A stretch of DNA of 64,000 nt from positions 3,161,001-3,225,000 of the forward strand of contig NZ_AP022839.1 in NCBI RefSeq assembly GCF_011764505.1, written 5' to 3'. The stretch is from Legionella antarctica. Lineage in GTDB: Bacteria; Pseudomonadota; Gammaproteobacteria; Legionellales; Legionellaceae. A program made the translations under genes and the position numbers. Each line of letters starts with the position of its first letter. The first letter of the stretch is position 1. This document shows, piece after piece, positions 15,401-24,673 of this stretch. The notes below the pieces were generated by a model. That model worked only from the letters and a program-made list of their open reading frames with translations. It had not been told where the DNA came from and made no database searches.

Positions 15401-18400
15401 TTAACCAAAATTAGCATAAGGTACCAAAGGCCTTATGGGCATATCAAGGTCTCCCATCCATCCCTCAAAAGAGTATCGGAGGTAAACAGATATATGGCTT
15501 GGAGTAAAATCTTGAGTGCGTTGTATGTTAACTATGCCGCCTAAGGTGAAGTGAGGGCCAAGGCGACGTTCTGCTAAAGCCAGTAAAGTATAACCAAAGA
15601 TCGAACCGCTCCTGCTCCCGCTTAAGATGGTATTTTCAGCACGAAGTGGAGGCGGAACAAGACTTGGTATTGGATAAAGCGGGCGATCCTTAGTGGTAGT
15701 CCAAGACAAGGAAACCGACCCGCCCAACTCATAGGACCAGTTAGCTGTCCGTTGACGGTAATCAATTGGAAGCGCGAAAGATAAATATTCTTGAGGACTG
15801 AAATATCCCCCTTGTCCCAGGGAGTAATCATTCAAATCCCTCTGATAGTGCCATAGCATGCTGTTAATGCCCACAGAGACGCGACGGTTTTCTTCGTTAA
15901 TTAATTTGTAGTAATAGCCATCCATTAATCGAACACGTTTATTATTGATTACATTTTTTCCGGTTAACTCATTTGCATCCATAAAAGCCCATAAACCATG
16001 CGATCCACCTCGATCATAGCTAAGTGCAAGATTAAACCCACTGGTAACTACCCCGCCCCATACAATATTTGTATTGGGATCTCTGGTGCCCGCGAAAGAT
16101 AATAATGAATTTGCCATAGGGCGTCTTGATGCGCCTAAAGTCCAACCAATATGATTGAAGTCCCCTGAATAATTGATACTTCCAACCCAATTCACCACGG
16201 GAAACCCAAAAGGGGTTTCACCCAGATCTACAGACCATTTTCTATTTTGCCAACCTATTACAGGACTATACCCTCTTGCTCGCTGGGAAATACCATTAAC
16301 ACAGCCAGTCGTGCACGTTCCGAAATCATTCAAATAGACACCGTTAGAAGTAATAAAATCTCCAGCGCTTACATCAATTAACTCACCTCGAAAAAAGGCA
16401 CGACCATCATGTAAAGGCATGTCCGCCTGCACGATAGTATCCTTAATCGATAAATCAGAAATTCCTTCTGTTCCGCTCAGGTCCCAATAATCGTTTTCAA
16501 CAGTCACTCTCACCTCTTGTTGACGATAAAGCTGAGCTGCATCGGAACGAATTCCTTTTTTTAGCCAGTCATCCTCACGACGATTCCGGGTAAGATAGGT
16601 ATACGTATCATTGTCCTCTGGATAAACAGGAGCAATTTTACTTTTAACCATGGCATAGGCATAATCTACTCGCGCTTGTTTGGGTTCATGTAACTGCTCT
16701 TCAAGTCGAGCCGCATCGCGAAATACCAAAGAGTTGGTCTGACTTGGCGCCTCTTTTCTGGCTTGTTGCTTTATTCGTTGGAAAATCGTATGTGCCTTAT
16801 TTAGCTCTGAAACCGCTATCCAAGCATTTGCTACTCTTCGTTGCATATTAAGGTTAAGAGTCGATTCGTTGTTCTGTTCTGCTTGTAAAAAACGACGGGC
16901 TTCCTCAAGTCGTCCAGTTGCAACAAGCGCCTCAATTTCACCTAAAAGCGCATCCGCATTTTGAGGTTCAGCCGCTTTAACTTCATGATAATAAGCTAAT
17001 GCCTTGCTAAATTGCCCATCCTCCAATGCCCAGTCCCCTAATGTTAAGGTGATTCTTGTCATTTTGGGTTGCTTTAAAAGGTAGGCAATGGCTTCATTTT
17101 TATTGCCCTGATCCCGTATTTTTTGTGCCTGTTCAATAACCATTTCCATATGCTTGCGGGCCAATTCTTTTTCCAGGCGCTGCGCCAACTTACTTATATC
17201 TTCATTCCAAAGTAATTTTGATAGCTTATTCAAATAGTTTAATGCACTTTGTTCTTGATTCGTAGCAGACAGATACAACGCATATATATACATTATTGTT
17301 GGGTCATTATTTTTTTTTGCGACCAACTGAGGTAATAAAGTATGTGCTTTCTGAAGTTGCCCTGTCTGATACAATATCATGGCTAAATGGTAACTCAGCC
17401 AGGGATCATCAGGAGTAAGTTGATAAGCCTCTCGATAGGTTCTCAATGCTTCTGACCATTGTTTACGCTCTTCAAATCGTGCAGCCTGCTGTTGTAAGAC
17501 AGCACTTTGCAGCCCCAGCCTTGCCTCTTTAAATTTAAACTGTTTGCTTGGTGCCAGGCTTTCCAAATACTTCAACGCTTTCTGTGGTGATTCACGTCTG
17601 TAAATACTGATTAAACCATACACAGCGATACTACCACTAGGATAAAGCTCGTCTGCTTTTTGATATGCCTTCTCTGCACCTATGAAGTCGTTTCGAGCAA
17701 AAGCGACATCTCCTAATCCAATCAAAGCAAAATCATTCGTGTTATCGTACCTAAATGCCTGTTGGTACTTTTGCTCGGCCAAAGATAGATTAGCTGTTTT
17801 AAGTGCCTTGTCTCCCTCGGCATTTGATAAGCGCGACAAATTAGCTTTTAGTGAATCGATCCAGTGGACGTTACGCTTCTTGTCCTGGACAAGTTTATTT
17901 GCTTGTAAATACCGGTATATTGTTTGCAACTGTTGCAAAGCCTCAGACTCCTTTCCAGGTAGCCGCGATACCATAGTCCAATATTCAACAGCAAGGAAAG
18001 GTGTAGGGGGATCCCCTTGGAAAAGAGCGTCATAAAGTTTTTTTGCTTCAGCTAAATTTCCTGTTACTGCCATTAATCTTGCCTGCTGAAGCTGTCTTTC
18101 CCCTTCTGGCTGAGCAAGAATTACATTTATTTTTGCATGACGATAAATATTGGAGTCTGGAGTCAATTGTCTTAATTTTTCCAATTGTTGTGTAGCAAGT
18201 AACTGATTACCTTGGCGCAATGCCAGTCTAAGACGTGCCGCGATCACTTCTGGATCATTAGGCGCGATTAACTCTAATCGATAAAGAGCTTGTTTCACCA
18301 AATCATCCCGGTAATTGGCTTCAGCCGACAATACTTGTTCTAACAAAAACTGTCTGGGAGCCACGCCATTTGATGCCAGTGCCTGAGAGATGCACGCTGC

Positions 18401-18463
18401 GCTGAATAAAGCCAAAATTAGCCCACTTAGCCTGCTTCCAACGTTGCCCTTTGATTTTCTCAA
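15401..18463 (-). CDS. bcsC: BcsC, cellulose export TPR/outer-membrane protein
   Basis: This 1020-residue secreted protein matches BcsC: a signal peptide (about residues 12-31, ending ALAS), a long alpha-helical stretch of TPR repeats to about residue 650, and a C-terminal 16-strand barrel domain (BCSC_C) ending in PYANFG. The periplasmic TPR scaffold meets the BcsB layer and the barrel exports the glucan. It is slightly shorter than the 1157 residues of E. coli BcsC. The gene probably starts at a TTG 5 bases after the pgi stop, because the signal peptide begins there and no ATG fits. It is transcribed away from bcsRQAB, in a galU-pgi-bcsC unit. Confidence 0.93.
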   Translation of the reverse strand: MRKSKGNVGSRLSGLILALFSAACISQALASNGVAPRQFLLEQVLSAEANYRDDLVKQALYRLELIAPNDPEVIAARLRLALRQGNQLLATQQLEKLRQLTPDSNIYRHAKINVILAQPEGERQLQQARLMAVTGNLAEAKKLYDALFQGDPPTPFLAVEYWTMVSRLPGKESEALQQLQTIYRYLQANKLVQDKKRNVHWIDSLKANLSRLSNAEGDKALKTANLSLAEQKYQQAFRYDNTNDFALIGLGDVAFARNDFIGAEKAYQKADELYPSGSIAVYGLISIYRRESPQKALKYLESLAPSKQFKFKEARLGLQSAVLQQQAARFEERKQWSEALRTYREAYQLTPDDPWLSYHLAMILYQTGQLQKAHTLLPQLVAKKNNDPTIMYIYALYLSATNQEQSALNYLNKLSKLLWNEDISKLAQRLEKELARKHMEMVIEQAQKIRDQGNKNEAIAYLLKQPKMTRITLTLGDWALEDGQFSKALAYYHEVKAAEPQNADALLGEIEALVATGRLEEARRFLQAEQNNESTLNLNMQRRVANAWIAVSELNKAHTIFQRIKQQARKEAPSQTNSLVFRDAARLEEQLHEPKQARVDYAYAMVKSKIAPVYPEDNDTYTYLTRNRREDDWLKKGIRSDAAQLYRQQEVRVTVENDYWDLSGTEGISDLSIKDTIVQADMPLHDGRAFFRGELIDVSAGDFITSNGVYLNDFGTCTTGCVNGISQRARGYSPVIGWQNRKWSVDLGETPFGFPVVNWVGSINYSGDFNHIGWTLGASRRPMANSLLSFAGTRDPNTNIVWGGVVTSGFNLALSYDRGGSHGLWAFMDANELTGKNVINNKRVRLMDGYYYKLINEENRRVSVGINSMLWHYQRDLNDYSLGQGGYFSPQEYLSFALPIDYRQRTANWSYELGGSVSLSWTTTKDRPLYPIPSLVPPPLRAENTILSGSRSGSIFGYTLLALAERRLGPHFTLGGIVNIQRTQDFTPSHISVYLRYSFEGWMGDLDMPIRPLVPYANFG

Positions 18464-18468
18464 TTCTT

Positions 18469-19929
18469 TTACCCAATTATTTGTTTCGATAACTCCACAC
18501 CAGGCTGATCAAAGGCATTAATATTCCATATTACACTCTGAGTAAAAATTTTATGCTCGTACAAAGCCATTAAGGATCCTATGGTTTTTGGTGTGCAATC
18601 AAGCAAAGAAACATGATTCATCGGTGTTTTGCTTGCTCTGAACCCATTAAGATCATTATTTTTATTGACTCCGTTACCTAATACTTTTTGATGCCCTTCA
18701 CACATTTTCACCTGCTCCTCTCCGAACATGCTAACGCTAATTAAATCAGCAGCTACTCGATGTGTTCCCTGGCACAATAACTGAAAATAACTATGCTGAA
18801 CCTGATTAGCTGGCCCCCCCCAAACTATAGGACCTGTAGCATAATTAATTACTCGCCCCTCTTTGTCTATTGATTTTCCATTGCTTTCCATATCAAGCTG
18901 CTGAATGTAAGGCACAAATTGCTGGAGATCATAAGAATAAATTAGCATCAGAAGATTATGAATTTTCAAAAAATTGTTATTCCAAACACCAAGTAAGGCT
19001 AACAGAACAGGCAAATTCTGTGAAAATTTTTGATTATGGAAGTGCTTATCCATCTCTTGAGCACCAGAGAGCATTTCAGAAAAAAGCTCAAACCCAATTG
19101 CAATACAGGTAATTAAATTAATAGAAGAACACGATGAATAACGCCCGCCAACCCAGTTCCAGGTAGGAATTACGTTAACTATACCTAATTCTGCTGTTTT
19201 TTTTATGTTAGCAGTTACCGCGATAATATGTTTATCGATGTGGTTGGGTTGATTAATCCATGCAATAGCTTTATTCATATTGCAAAGTGTTTCTTTAGTA
19301 GTAAATGACTTTGAGGCAATTATAAACAGAGTGGTCTCGGGCCTAAGCCTTGCTATAACACGCCTGAACTCATTCGGATCGATACCTGATATAAAATGAA
19401 ATCGTAACTTTTCTGTAGTGAAATCAACTAAAGCACTGGTACAAAATTGTGGCCCAAGGAAGGAACCTCCAATACCTATATTAACAATATCAATGATCGG
19501 CTTTCCTGAATATCCTACCCATTCTCCATTTCTTATTTGAGTAGAAATAATCCTCATAGTCTCACGAACATTTAAAATATCCGGTATAATATTCTGGCAA
19601 TTCACTATAATTTCTTCATCGCCAAAAGTCCTGAGTGCGGTATGTAAGGCAGGCTTATGTTCTGAATTATTGACAAGATACCCCCTCATAAGGGCATTTA
19701 TTTTATTTTCTAACCCGCACTCCTCCGCAAGCAAGAGCAGGTAATGCAAAACTTTATCGTCAATGCATTGTTGGCTGTAATCAAGCTTGATATGTTCACT
19801 TGAAGCATAATAATTTTTTTTGTGATGATGTTGATTGGTTTCCAACACATTTAAATTATAATTATCAGCGCTGGAGTATGCGCATTTTTCCAGCTGCTTC
19901 CAGGAGTTAAATTGAATTGGTGATGGCAT
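18469..19929 (-). CDS. pgi: glucose-6-phosphate isomerase
   Basis: It interconverts fructose-6-phosphate and glucose-6-phosphate. Family signatures are NIGIGGSFLGP (sugar-phosphate binding), the SKSFTTKET loop, the GGRYSSCSS region and QVQHSYFQLLCQGTH near the catalytic Glu/His. At 486 residues it is shorter than the usual approximately 550, with a brief N-terminus and C-terminus. It lies 17 bases after galU and 5 bases before bcsC, so it probably feeds carbon toward UDP-glucose for cellulose. It may be a cellulose-dedicated paralogue of a housekeeping Pgi elsewhere, which cannot be seen here. Confidence 0.92.
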   Translation of the reverse strand: MPSPIQFNSWKQLEKCAYSSADNYNLNVLETNQHHHKKNYYASSEHIKLDYSQQCIDDKVLHYLLLLAEECGLENKINALMRGYLVNNSEHKPALHTALRTFGDEEIIVNCQNIIPDILNVRETMRIISTQIRNGEWVGYSGKPIIDIVNIGIGGSFLGPQFCTSALVDFTTEKLRFHFISGIDPNEFRRVIARLRPETTLFIIASKSFTTKETLCNMNKAIAWINQPNHIDKHIIAVTANIKKTAELGIVNVIPTWNWVGGRYSSCSSINLITCIAIGFELFSEMLSGAQEMDKHFHNQKFSQNLPVLLALLGVWNNNFLKIHNLLMLIYSYDLQQFVPYIQQLDMESNGKSIDKEGRVINYATGPIVWGGPANQVQHSYFQLLCQGTHRVAADLISVSMFGEEQVKMCEGHQKVLGNGVNKNNDLNGFRASKTPMNHVSLLDCTPKTIGSLMALYEHKIFTQSVIWNINAFDQPGVELSKQIIG

Positions 19930-19946
19930 ATAAATTACCGTTCAGA

Positions 19947-20831
19947 TTATTGATTAACCGTTTCTAATAACCATTTCGAAAAATTCTCTCCTTCCAGAGA
20001 ATCAATTTTCCCCAAATCTACATTAGCTTTCAGAAATCCTAATATGCTTCCGCAGTCATAACGTTTTCCCTCATAACGGTACGCCCAAATTTGTTCTTTT
20101 TTTAACAAGCCTTTAATTGCGTCTGTCAATTGGACCTCGTCTTGACCCATTTGAGGTAACGCTCTGATTTGATCAAAAATTCCCGCGCTGAGAATATAAC
20201 GTCCTACAATCCCAATATTCGATGGTGCTCTATCTGGATGAGGTTTTTCAACTAAATCGGTAACTTTTATAAGATCGTCCTTTTGTTGTTCCCCTGCAAT
20301 AACCCCGTACTGTTGAGTATGTTCCGAAAGGATGTCCTCTACGGCAAGGATATTAGGTCCATATTCGTTATAGAGCGTAACCATTTGCTTCATAATGGGC
20401 GTTTTATCAGTGAGGAGATCATCTGCAAGTAATATAGCAAACGCCTCTTGTCCCACTAATGTCTCAGCACATAAAATAGCATGACCTAAACCCAATGGTT
20501 TTGGTTGGCGAACATAAAAACACTCCATGTCTAGTGGTTTAACCGCACGCACCAGAGATAACAGTTCCATTTTATTATGCGATATCAGTTCATCTTCTAA
20601 TTCATAAGATACATCGAAATGATCTTCAATTGCACGTTTATTATGACAGGTTATAAAGATCATTTGTCGTATGCCTGCAGAATAAGCTTCTTCAACTGCA
20701 TATTGAATTAATGGCTTGTTAACAATAGATAACATTTCTTTAGGAGCTGCCTTTGTTGCCGGTAAAAACCGTGTTCCTAAACCCGCAACAGGAAATACCG
20801 CTTTAAGTATAGGGGCATATCTCGATTTCAT
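19947..20831 (-). CDS. galU: UTP-glucose-1-phosphate uridylyltransferase
   Basis: It makes UDP-glucose, the cellulose synthase substrate. The N-terminal nucleotidyltransferase signature AVFPVAGLGTRFLPATKA with KEML, the DDLL metal site and VEKP with SNIGIVGRY are all present. The ATG at 20831 gives 294 residues, the usual GalU length. The ATG at 20891 would add 20 unrelated residues and has no ribosome site. It is the first gene of the galU-pgi-bcsC operon, divergent from bcsR across about 200 bp. Confidence 0.93.
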   Translation of the reverse strand: MKSRYAPILKAVFPVAGLGTRFLPATKAAPKEMLSIVNKPLIQYAVEEAYSAGIRQMIFITCHNKRAIEDHFDVSYELEDELISHNKMELLSLVRAVKPLDMECFYVRQPKPLGLGHAILCAETLVGQEAFAILLADDLLTDKTPIMKQMVTLYNEYGPNILAVEDILSEHTQQYGVIAGEQQKDDLIKVTDLVEKPHPDRAPSNIGIVGRYILSAGIFDQIRALPQMGQDEVQLTDAIKGLLKKEQIWAYRYEGKRYDCGSILGFLKANVDLGKIDSLEGENFSKWLLETVNQ

Positions 20832-21000
20832 GGGTAACCAAGCCTTGTATATAATGCGAATCAAAGTATTATTATTATTTATCAATACCATAGAATCAGT
20901 AGAAAAAAAACATTAACGTAAGAAAAGAAACTACAATTTTATCACCTGTACACGTCCCTGGGATGAAAAGTGGTAGCCATACTCAAGACTTCCTAATCCT

Positions 21001-21009
21001 TGCTATACT
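21001..21009 (+). promoter_or_regulatory. extended -10 promoter element for bcsRQA
   Basis: TGCTATACT fits an extended -10 box (TGn then TATACT, 5 of 6 consensus bases). No good -35 is seen, which extended -10 promoters tolerate. Transcription would begin near 21016, giving a short leader. That supports the bcsR start at 21040 over the ATG at 21013. Confidence 0.45.
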
Positions 21010-21039
21010 TGAATGAAGACATTCTTGCTGAGGGATACC

Positions 21040-21237
21040 ATGGATAAAAAAATACGAAATATTAATCGGACTATGCCCATGAAAACAGCAGAAGATTTAC
21101 TGGCACTCAGTCACGCTTACTCATTATCAAAGTTAAGTTATATCAATATCTCACAATTGGAGCACTTGGCGCATATGATGGAGCATTGGCCATTATTGTC
21201 AGAGTTAGCCCAATTAACCCCCAACGAATTAGACTAA
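21040..21237 (+). CDS. bcsR: BcsR, small cellulose synthesis regulator
   Basis: This 65-residue protein of the BcsR/YhjR family matches in SLSKLSYINISQLEHLAHM and HWPLLSELAQ, which correspond to the conserved core of E. coli BcsR. In the family it forms a complex with BcsQ at the cytosolic face of the synthase and stabilises BcsQ. The start at 21040 is preceded by GAGGGAT at ribosome-site distance. An in-frame ATG 27 bases upstream lies at the predicted transcription start. It leads the bcsRQAB operon. Confidence 0.88.
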   Translation: MDKKIRNINRTMPMKTAEDLLALSHAYSLSKLSYINISQLEHLAHMMEHWPLLSELAQLTPNELD

Positions 21238-21268
21238 CCCGGACTAATAAACAAGGATAGACTCAATT

Positions 21269-22009
21269 ATGCCAGTGATAGCCTTACAAGGAATTCGGGG
21301 AGGAACCGGTACCACCTCAATAACGGCAGGATTAGCCTGGGCCTTGCAAAGTCTGGGCGAGTCTGTTTTGGTAATTGACTTCTCACCAGACAATTTGCTG
21401 CGCCTGTATTTTAATATGTCTTTTAAACAACCTCGTGGCTGGGCACAAGGCCTGATGAACAATGTTCCATGGCAAGAAAATGCCATGCGATATACCAGGT
21501 TGTTGGATTTTATCCCTTTTGGGCACACATCAAAATCTGATTTGCTCCAACTGGATGCTAAATTTCGAGCTGAACCAGATTTTTGGCAATTGAATATCGC
21601 TCAGTTAATTGCTACCAGGAATTACAACTGGATTCTACTTGACCTTCCAGCGGCAAATACCGTATTGGCTCAAAGTGGATTGGCTTTGGCTGACCACATA
21701 ATCTGTTTATTAAACCCCGATGTAGCCTGTCATGTTCGTTTACACCAACAAGATCTGGCTGAACGCTGCTATTTTTTAATGAATAAATACACCTCTTCGA
21801 ATCAGTTACAGCAAGACCTGGTTCAATTATGGCAACACACTGTTCCTGATTTATTACCCATAATGATTCATCTTGATGAGGCAGTTGCTGAAGCACTTGC
21901 CGTCAAACAACCCATCGGTGAGTACAGTACCCATAGTTTAGCTACCAAAGAACTTGGGGTATTCGCTAACTGGTGTTTAACTCAGTTCACAGCAGAACAT
22001 CATGAGTAG
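21269..22009 (+). CDS. bcsQ: BcsQ, MinD/ParA-like ATPase of the cellulose synthase
   Basis: This 246-residue SIMIBI-class NTPase begins PVIALQGIRGGTGTTSITAG, the BcsQ version of the P-loop in which the usual Lys residues are replaced (GGTGTTS). E. coli BcsQ shows the same form. DNLLRLYFN and RGWAQGL also match BcsQ. It acts with BcsR at the cytosolic side of BcsA and is needed for cellulose secretion and polar localisation. It overlaps the bcsA start by 8 bases. Confidence 0.93.
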   Translation: MPVIALQGIRGGTGTTSITAGLAWALQSLGESVLVIDFSPDNLLRLYFNMSFKQPRGWAQGLMNNVPWQENAMRYTRLLDFIPFGHTSKSDLLQLDAKFRAEPDFWQLNIAQLIATRNYNWILLDLPAANTVLAQSGLALADHIICLLNPDVACHVRLHQQDLAERCYFLMNKYTSSNQLQQDLVQLWQHTVPDLLPIMIHLDEAVAEALAVKQPIGEYSTHSLATKELGVFANWCLTQFTAEHHE

Positions 22010-24620
22010 CATTTTGCACTTGGTTTTGGCAAGACCAGCATATCAAATTGTGGAGCGTCGTTATCGATATTATCGTCATTATGGAGCGTCCATTGGTGCC
22101 TCATTGTTTGCCACCCTGTTTTTTATTTTAACTTGGGTTTTTCTGCGACCCGAATCTCCAAGCTGGCAATGGGTTCGTGCAAATCGTCTTGACTGGTTTC
22201 CCCAAATATCCCCAATCCGCCCTCGCTTCGGAGATATTTTACGCTATGTGATTCAATCTATCTGGCTGGTTCTGATTGTTCACGACCGACCTAAAAAAGT
22301 TGATTTTCAACTAAAGCAATGGAAAACGCAAAGTATTAACTCTTATTATAAGTGGATAAACGCCTTACCCCAAAAAATCAGGACAAGTCATTTTGGAACA
22401 ACTCTAAAACATCTGAACCAGATGAGTAACGGCACATACACTGTTTTACTCATTTTAATGAGTGTTTTTGCGACGGTGTTACTGCTGCTTTGTATTACGC
22501 AACCCTTTAACCCCACGGCTCAGTTTATTTTTTTAGTCATTCTATTATTCATCGCCTTAAGCATCCGGCATGTCCCCGGACATATCATAGTCATTATGTT
22601 GATCGTACTTTCATTAATTACTTCAAGCCGTTACATGTGGTGGCGATACAGTAACACCCTCATCTGGAATGACCCCTTGAGTTTCTTATTTGGTTTTCTC
22701 CTCATTTTTGCAGAGAGTTATATTTTCCTGGTTCTGATTTTAGGCTATTTTCAAAGTATTTGGCCTTTGCAACGTGAGCCTGTGGCATTACCTGAAGACA
22801 CTACTACCTGGCCCACAGTTGATATTTTGATCCCTACTTATGATGAAGAACTGAGTGTAATCAAGCCTTCTGTATACGCTGCATTAGGCCTGGAATGGCC
22901 AAAAGACAAACTCAATATTTATATTCTGGATGATGGTAATCGTCCTCTATTTAAAAAATTCGCTCATGAAGTTGGCGTTCGCTATATTGCCCGTACGACG
23001 AATGAACATGCTAAAGCAGGTAATATCAATCACGCGTTAAAACAAACTCACGGTGAGTTCGTCACTATTTTTGACTGCGACCACATACCAGCACATACAT
23101 TTTTACAATTAACTATGGGTTGGTTTTTAAAAGATCCTAAACTTGGACTATTGCAAACCCCGCACCATTTTTTCTCACCAGATCCGTTTGAACGTAACCT
23201 GGAAGCATTTCAAAATATACCCAATGAAGGCGCATTATTTTATGGCGTAGTACAAGACGGAAATGATTTTTGGGATGCAACTTTTTTTTGCGGTTCCGCA
23301 GGTGTACTCCGTCGCAGTGCTCTGGAGACTATTGGTGGATTTGCGGTAGAGAGCGTTACAGAAGACGCACTTACCTCACTTCGCATGCAACGTCATCATT
23401 ACTCCTCCGCTTATATTCGTATCCCCATGTCAGCTGGTCTGGCAACTGAAAGTTTAGCACACCATATAGGACAGCGTATTCGGTGGGCGCGAGGTATGGT
23501 ACAAATTTTACGTGTAGATAATCCGTTAAGGGGCAAAGGTCTGACCCTTCCGCAACGCCTTTGCTATTTCAATGCCATACTGTACTTTTTATCGGGTATT
23601 CCCCGTTTAATTTTCCTCGTTACCCCGGTAGCGTTCCTCCTGCTTCATGCCCAAATAATTTATGCCTCAGCCTTAATGGTTATCTTGTATGCATTTCCCC
23701 ATATCATCCATACAGTCTTAGCCAATACCCGAATCCAGGGAAAATATCGTCATTTTTTGTGGAATGAAATATATGAAACAGTGATGGCATGGTATATCGC
23801 AATACCAACCACAATCGCTTTAATCAATCCGCGCAAAGGTAAATTTAATGTCACCGCTAAAGGAGGCTTAATAAAAGAACCCTATGCTGACTGGGTAACT
23901 GCCCGCCCTTATCTGGTTCTGCTGGCCATTAATTTAACCGGTTTGATTGCGGGGATTTGGCGTTTATTTTTTGGCCCAATTGAAGATATTCCCGCCCTGA
24001 TAATCACCCTTACATGGGTAATATACAATCTTACCATTCTTGGCGGAGCACTGGGTGTAGATGTTGAAACAAAGCAGGTGCGTAAATCGCATCGGGTTAA
24101 ATTTTCTCTGCCAGCAGTAATAGCTCGAAATGACGGTCACTTATTTCCCTGTACGGTGCGCAATTATTCAGATAACGGACTAGGCATAGAAATAAATGAG
24201 CCTGATTTACTAAACAATGGTGAAAATATAGCACTGTTACTTAATAACGGCATTGAGGAGTTCCAGTTTCCTTGTAAGGTTATCCGCATTTTTGACCGTT
24301 CAATAGGAATAAGCCTCAAAGACTTATCAGTCAAACAACACATTGATTTTATCCAATGCACTTTTGCTCGGGCAGATACCTGGGCACTGTGGCTTAAAAG
24401 CTTCCCTGAAGACAAACCCATACAAAGTATGCGTCATGTTTTTAGACTGGACTTCCGTGGCTATCTGAGTATTATAGAATATACACCACCATTAGTTCGG
24501 AACATCCTGATGAGTTTCGCCCGTATACTCTTATGGATAGTGTCATTTGCTCCGCACAGTATAAAAAAAAATCAAATGACAGTATCCTGTCAGAATCGCC
24601 GGGTAAGTGTCTGCCACTGA
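22002..24620 (+). CDS. bcsA: BcsA, cellulose synthase catalytic subunit, C-terminal tail replaced by IS sequence
   Basis: This inner-membrane GT2 synthase extrudes beta-1,4-glucan. After N-terminal membrane segments, the catalytic domain shows D274, the DCD motif (D358/D360), the general base D455 in VTEDA and QRIRW (491-495). More membrane helices follow, then a PilZ domain that binds c-di-GMP, with RKSHR (from about 693) and NYSDNG. The stop at 24620 is supplied by the IS66 element: residues 1-860 are native and the last 12 come from the inverted repeat. The native tail, recovered beyond the IS, is seven residues (PVKTEGI) ending at 26729, for 867 in total. No catalytic part is lost, so BcsA may still work. 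Confidence 0.95.
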   Translation: MSSILHLVLARPAYQIVERRYRYYRHYGASIGASLFATLFFILTWVFLRPESPSWQWVRANRLDWFPQISPIRPRFGDILRYVIQSIWLVLIVHDRPKKVDFQLKQWKTQSINSYYKWINALPQKIRTSHFGTTLKHLNQMSNGTYTVLLILMSVFATVLLLLCITQPFNPTAQFIFLVILLFIALSIRHVPGHIIVIMLIVLSLITSSRYMWWRYSNTLIWNDPLSFLFGFLLIFAESYIFLVLILGYFQSIWPLQREPVALPEDTTTWPTVDILIPTYDEELSVIKPSVYAALGLEWPKDKLNIYILDDGNRPLFKKFAHEVGVRYIARTTNEHAKAGNINHALKQTHGEFVTIFDCDHIPAHTFLQLTMGWFLKDPKLGLLQTPHHFFSPDPFERNLEAFQNIPNEGALFYGVVQDGNDFWDATFFCGSAGVLRRSALETIGGFAVESVTEDALTSLRMQRHHYSSAYIRIPMSAGLATESLAHHIGQRIRWARGMVQILRVDNPLRGKGLTLPQRLCYFNAILYFLSGIPRLIFLVTPVAFLLLHAQIIYASALMVILYAFPHIIHTVLANTRIQGKYRHFLWNEIYETVMAWYIAIPTTIALINPRKGKFNVTAKGGLIKEPYADWVTARPYLVLLAINLTGLIAGIWRLFFGPIEDIPALIITLTWVIYNLTILGGALGVDVETKQVRKSHRVKFSLPAVIARNDGHLFPCTVRNYSDNGLGIEINEPDLLNNGENIALLLNNGIEEFQFPCKVIRIFDRSIGISLKDLSVKQHIDFIQCTFARADTWALWLKSFPEDKPIQSMRHVFRLDFRGYLSIIEYTPPLVRNILMSFARILLWIVSFAPHSIKKNQMTVSCQNRRVSVCH

Positions 24621-24661
24621 GCCCGGACTAATCCGAGCCGCGCGCGTCAGCAAGCGGAATT
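24582..24661 (+). repeat. left terminal inverted repeat of the IS66 element
   Basis: These 80 bases begin GTATCCTGTCAGAATCGCC and end at GGAATT. They pair with 26618-26697 at nearly every position. The first 39 bases also encode the last 12 BcsA residues and its stop. Repeats this long exceed the 15-40 bp usual for IS66 elements. Confidence 0.92.
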
Positions 24662-24673
24662 ATCTCGAGATGC

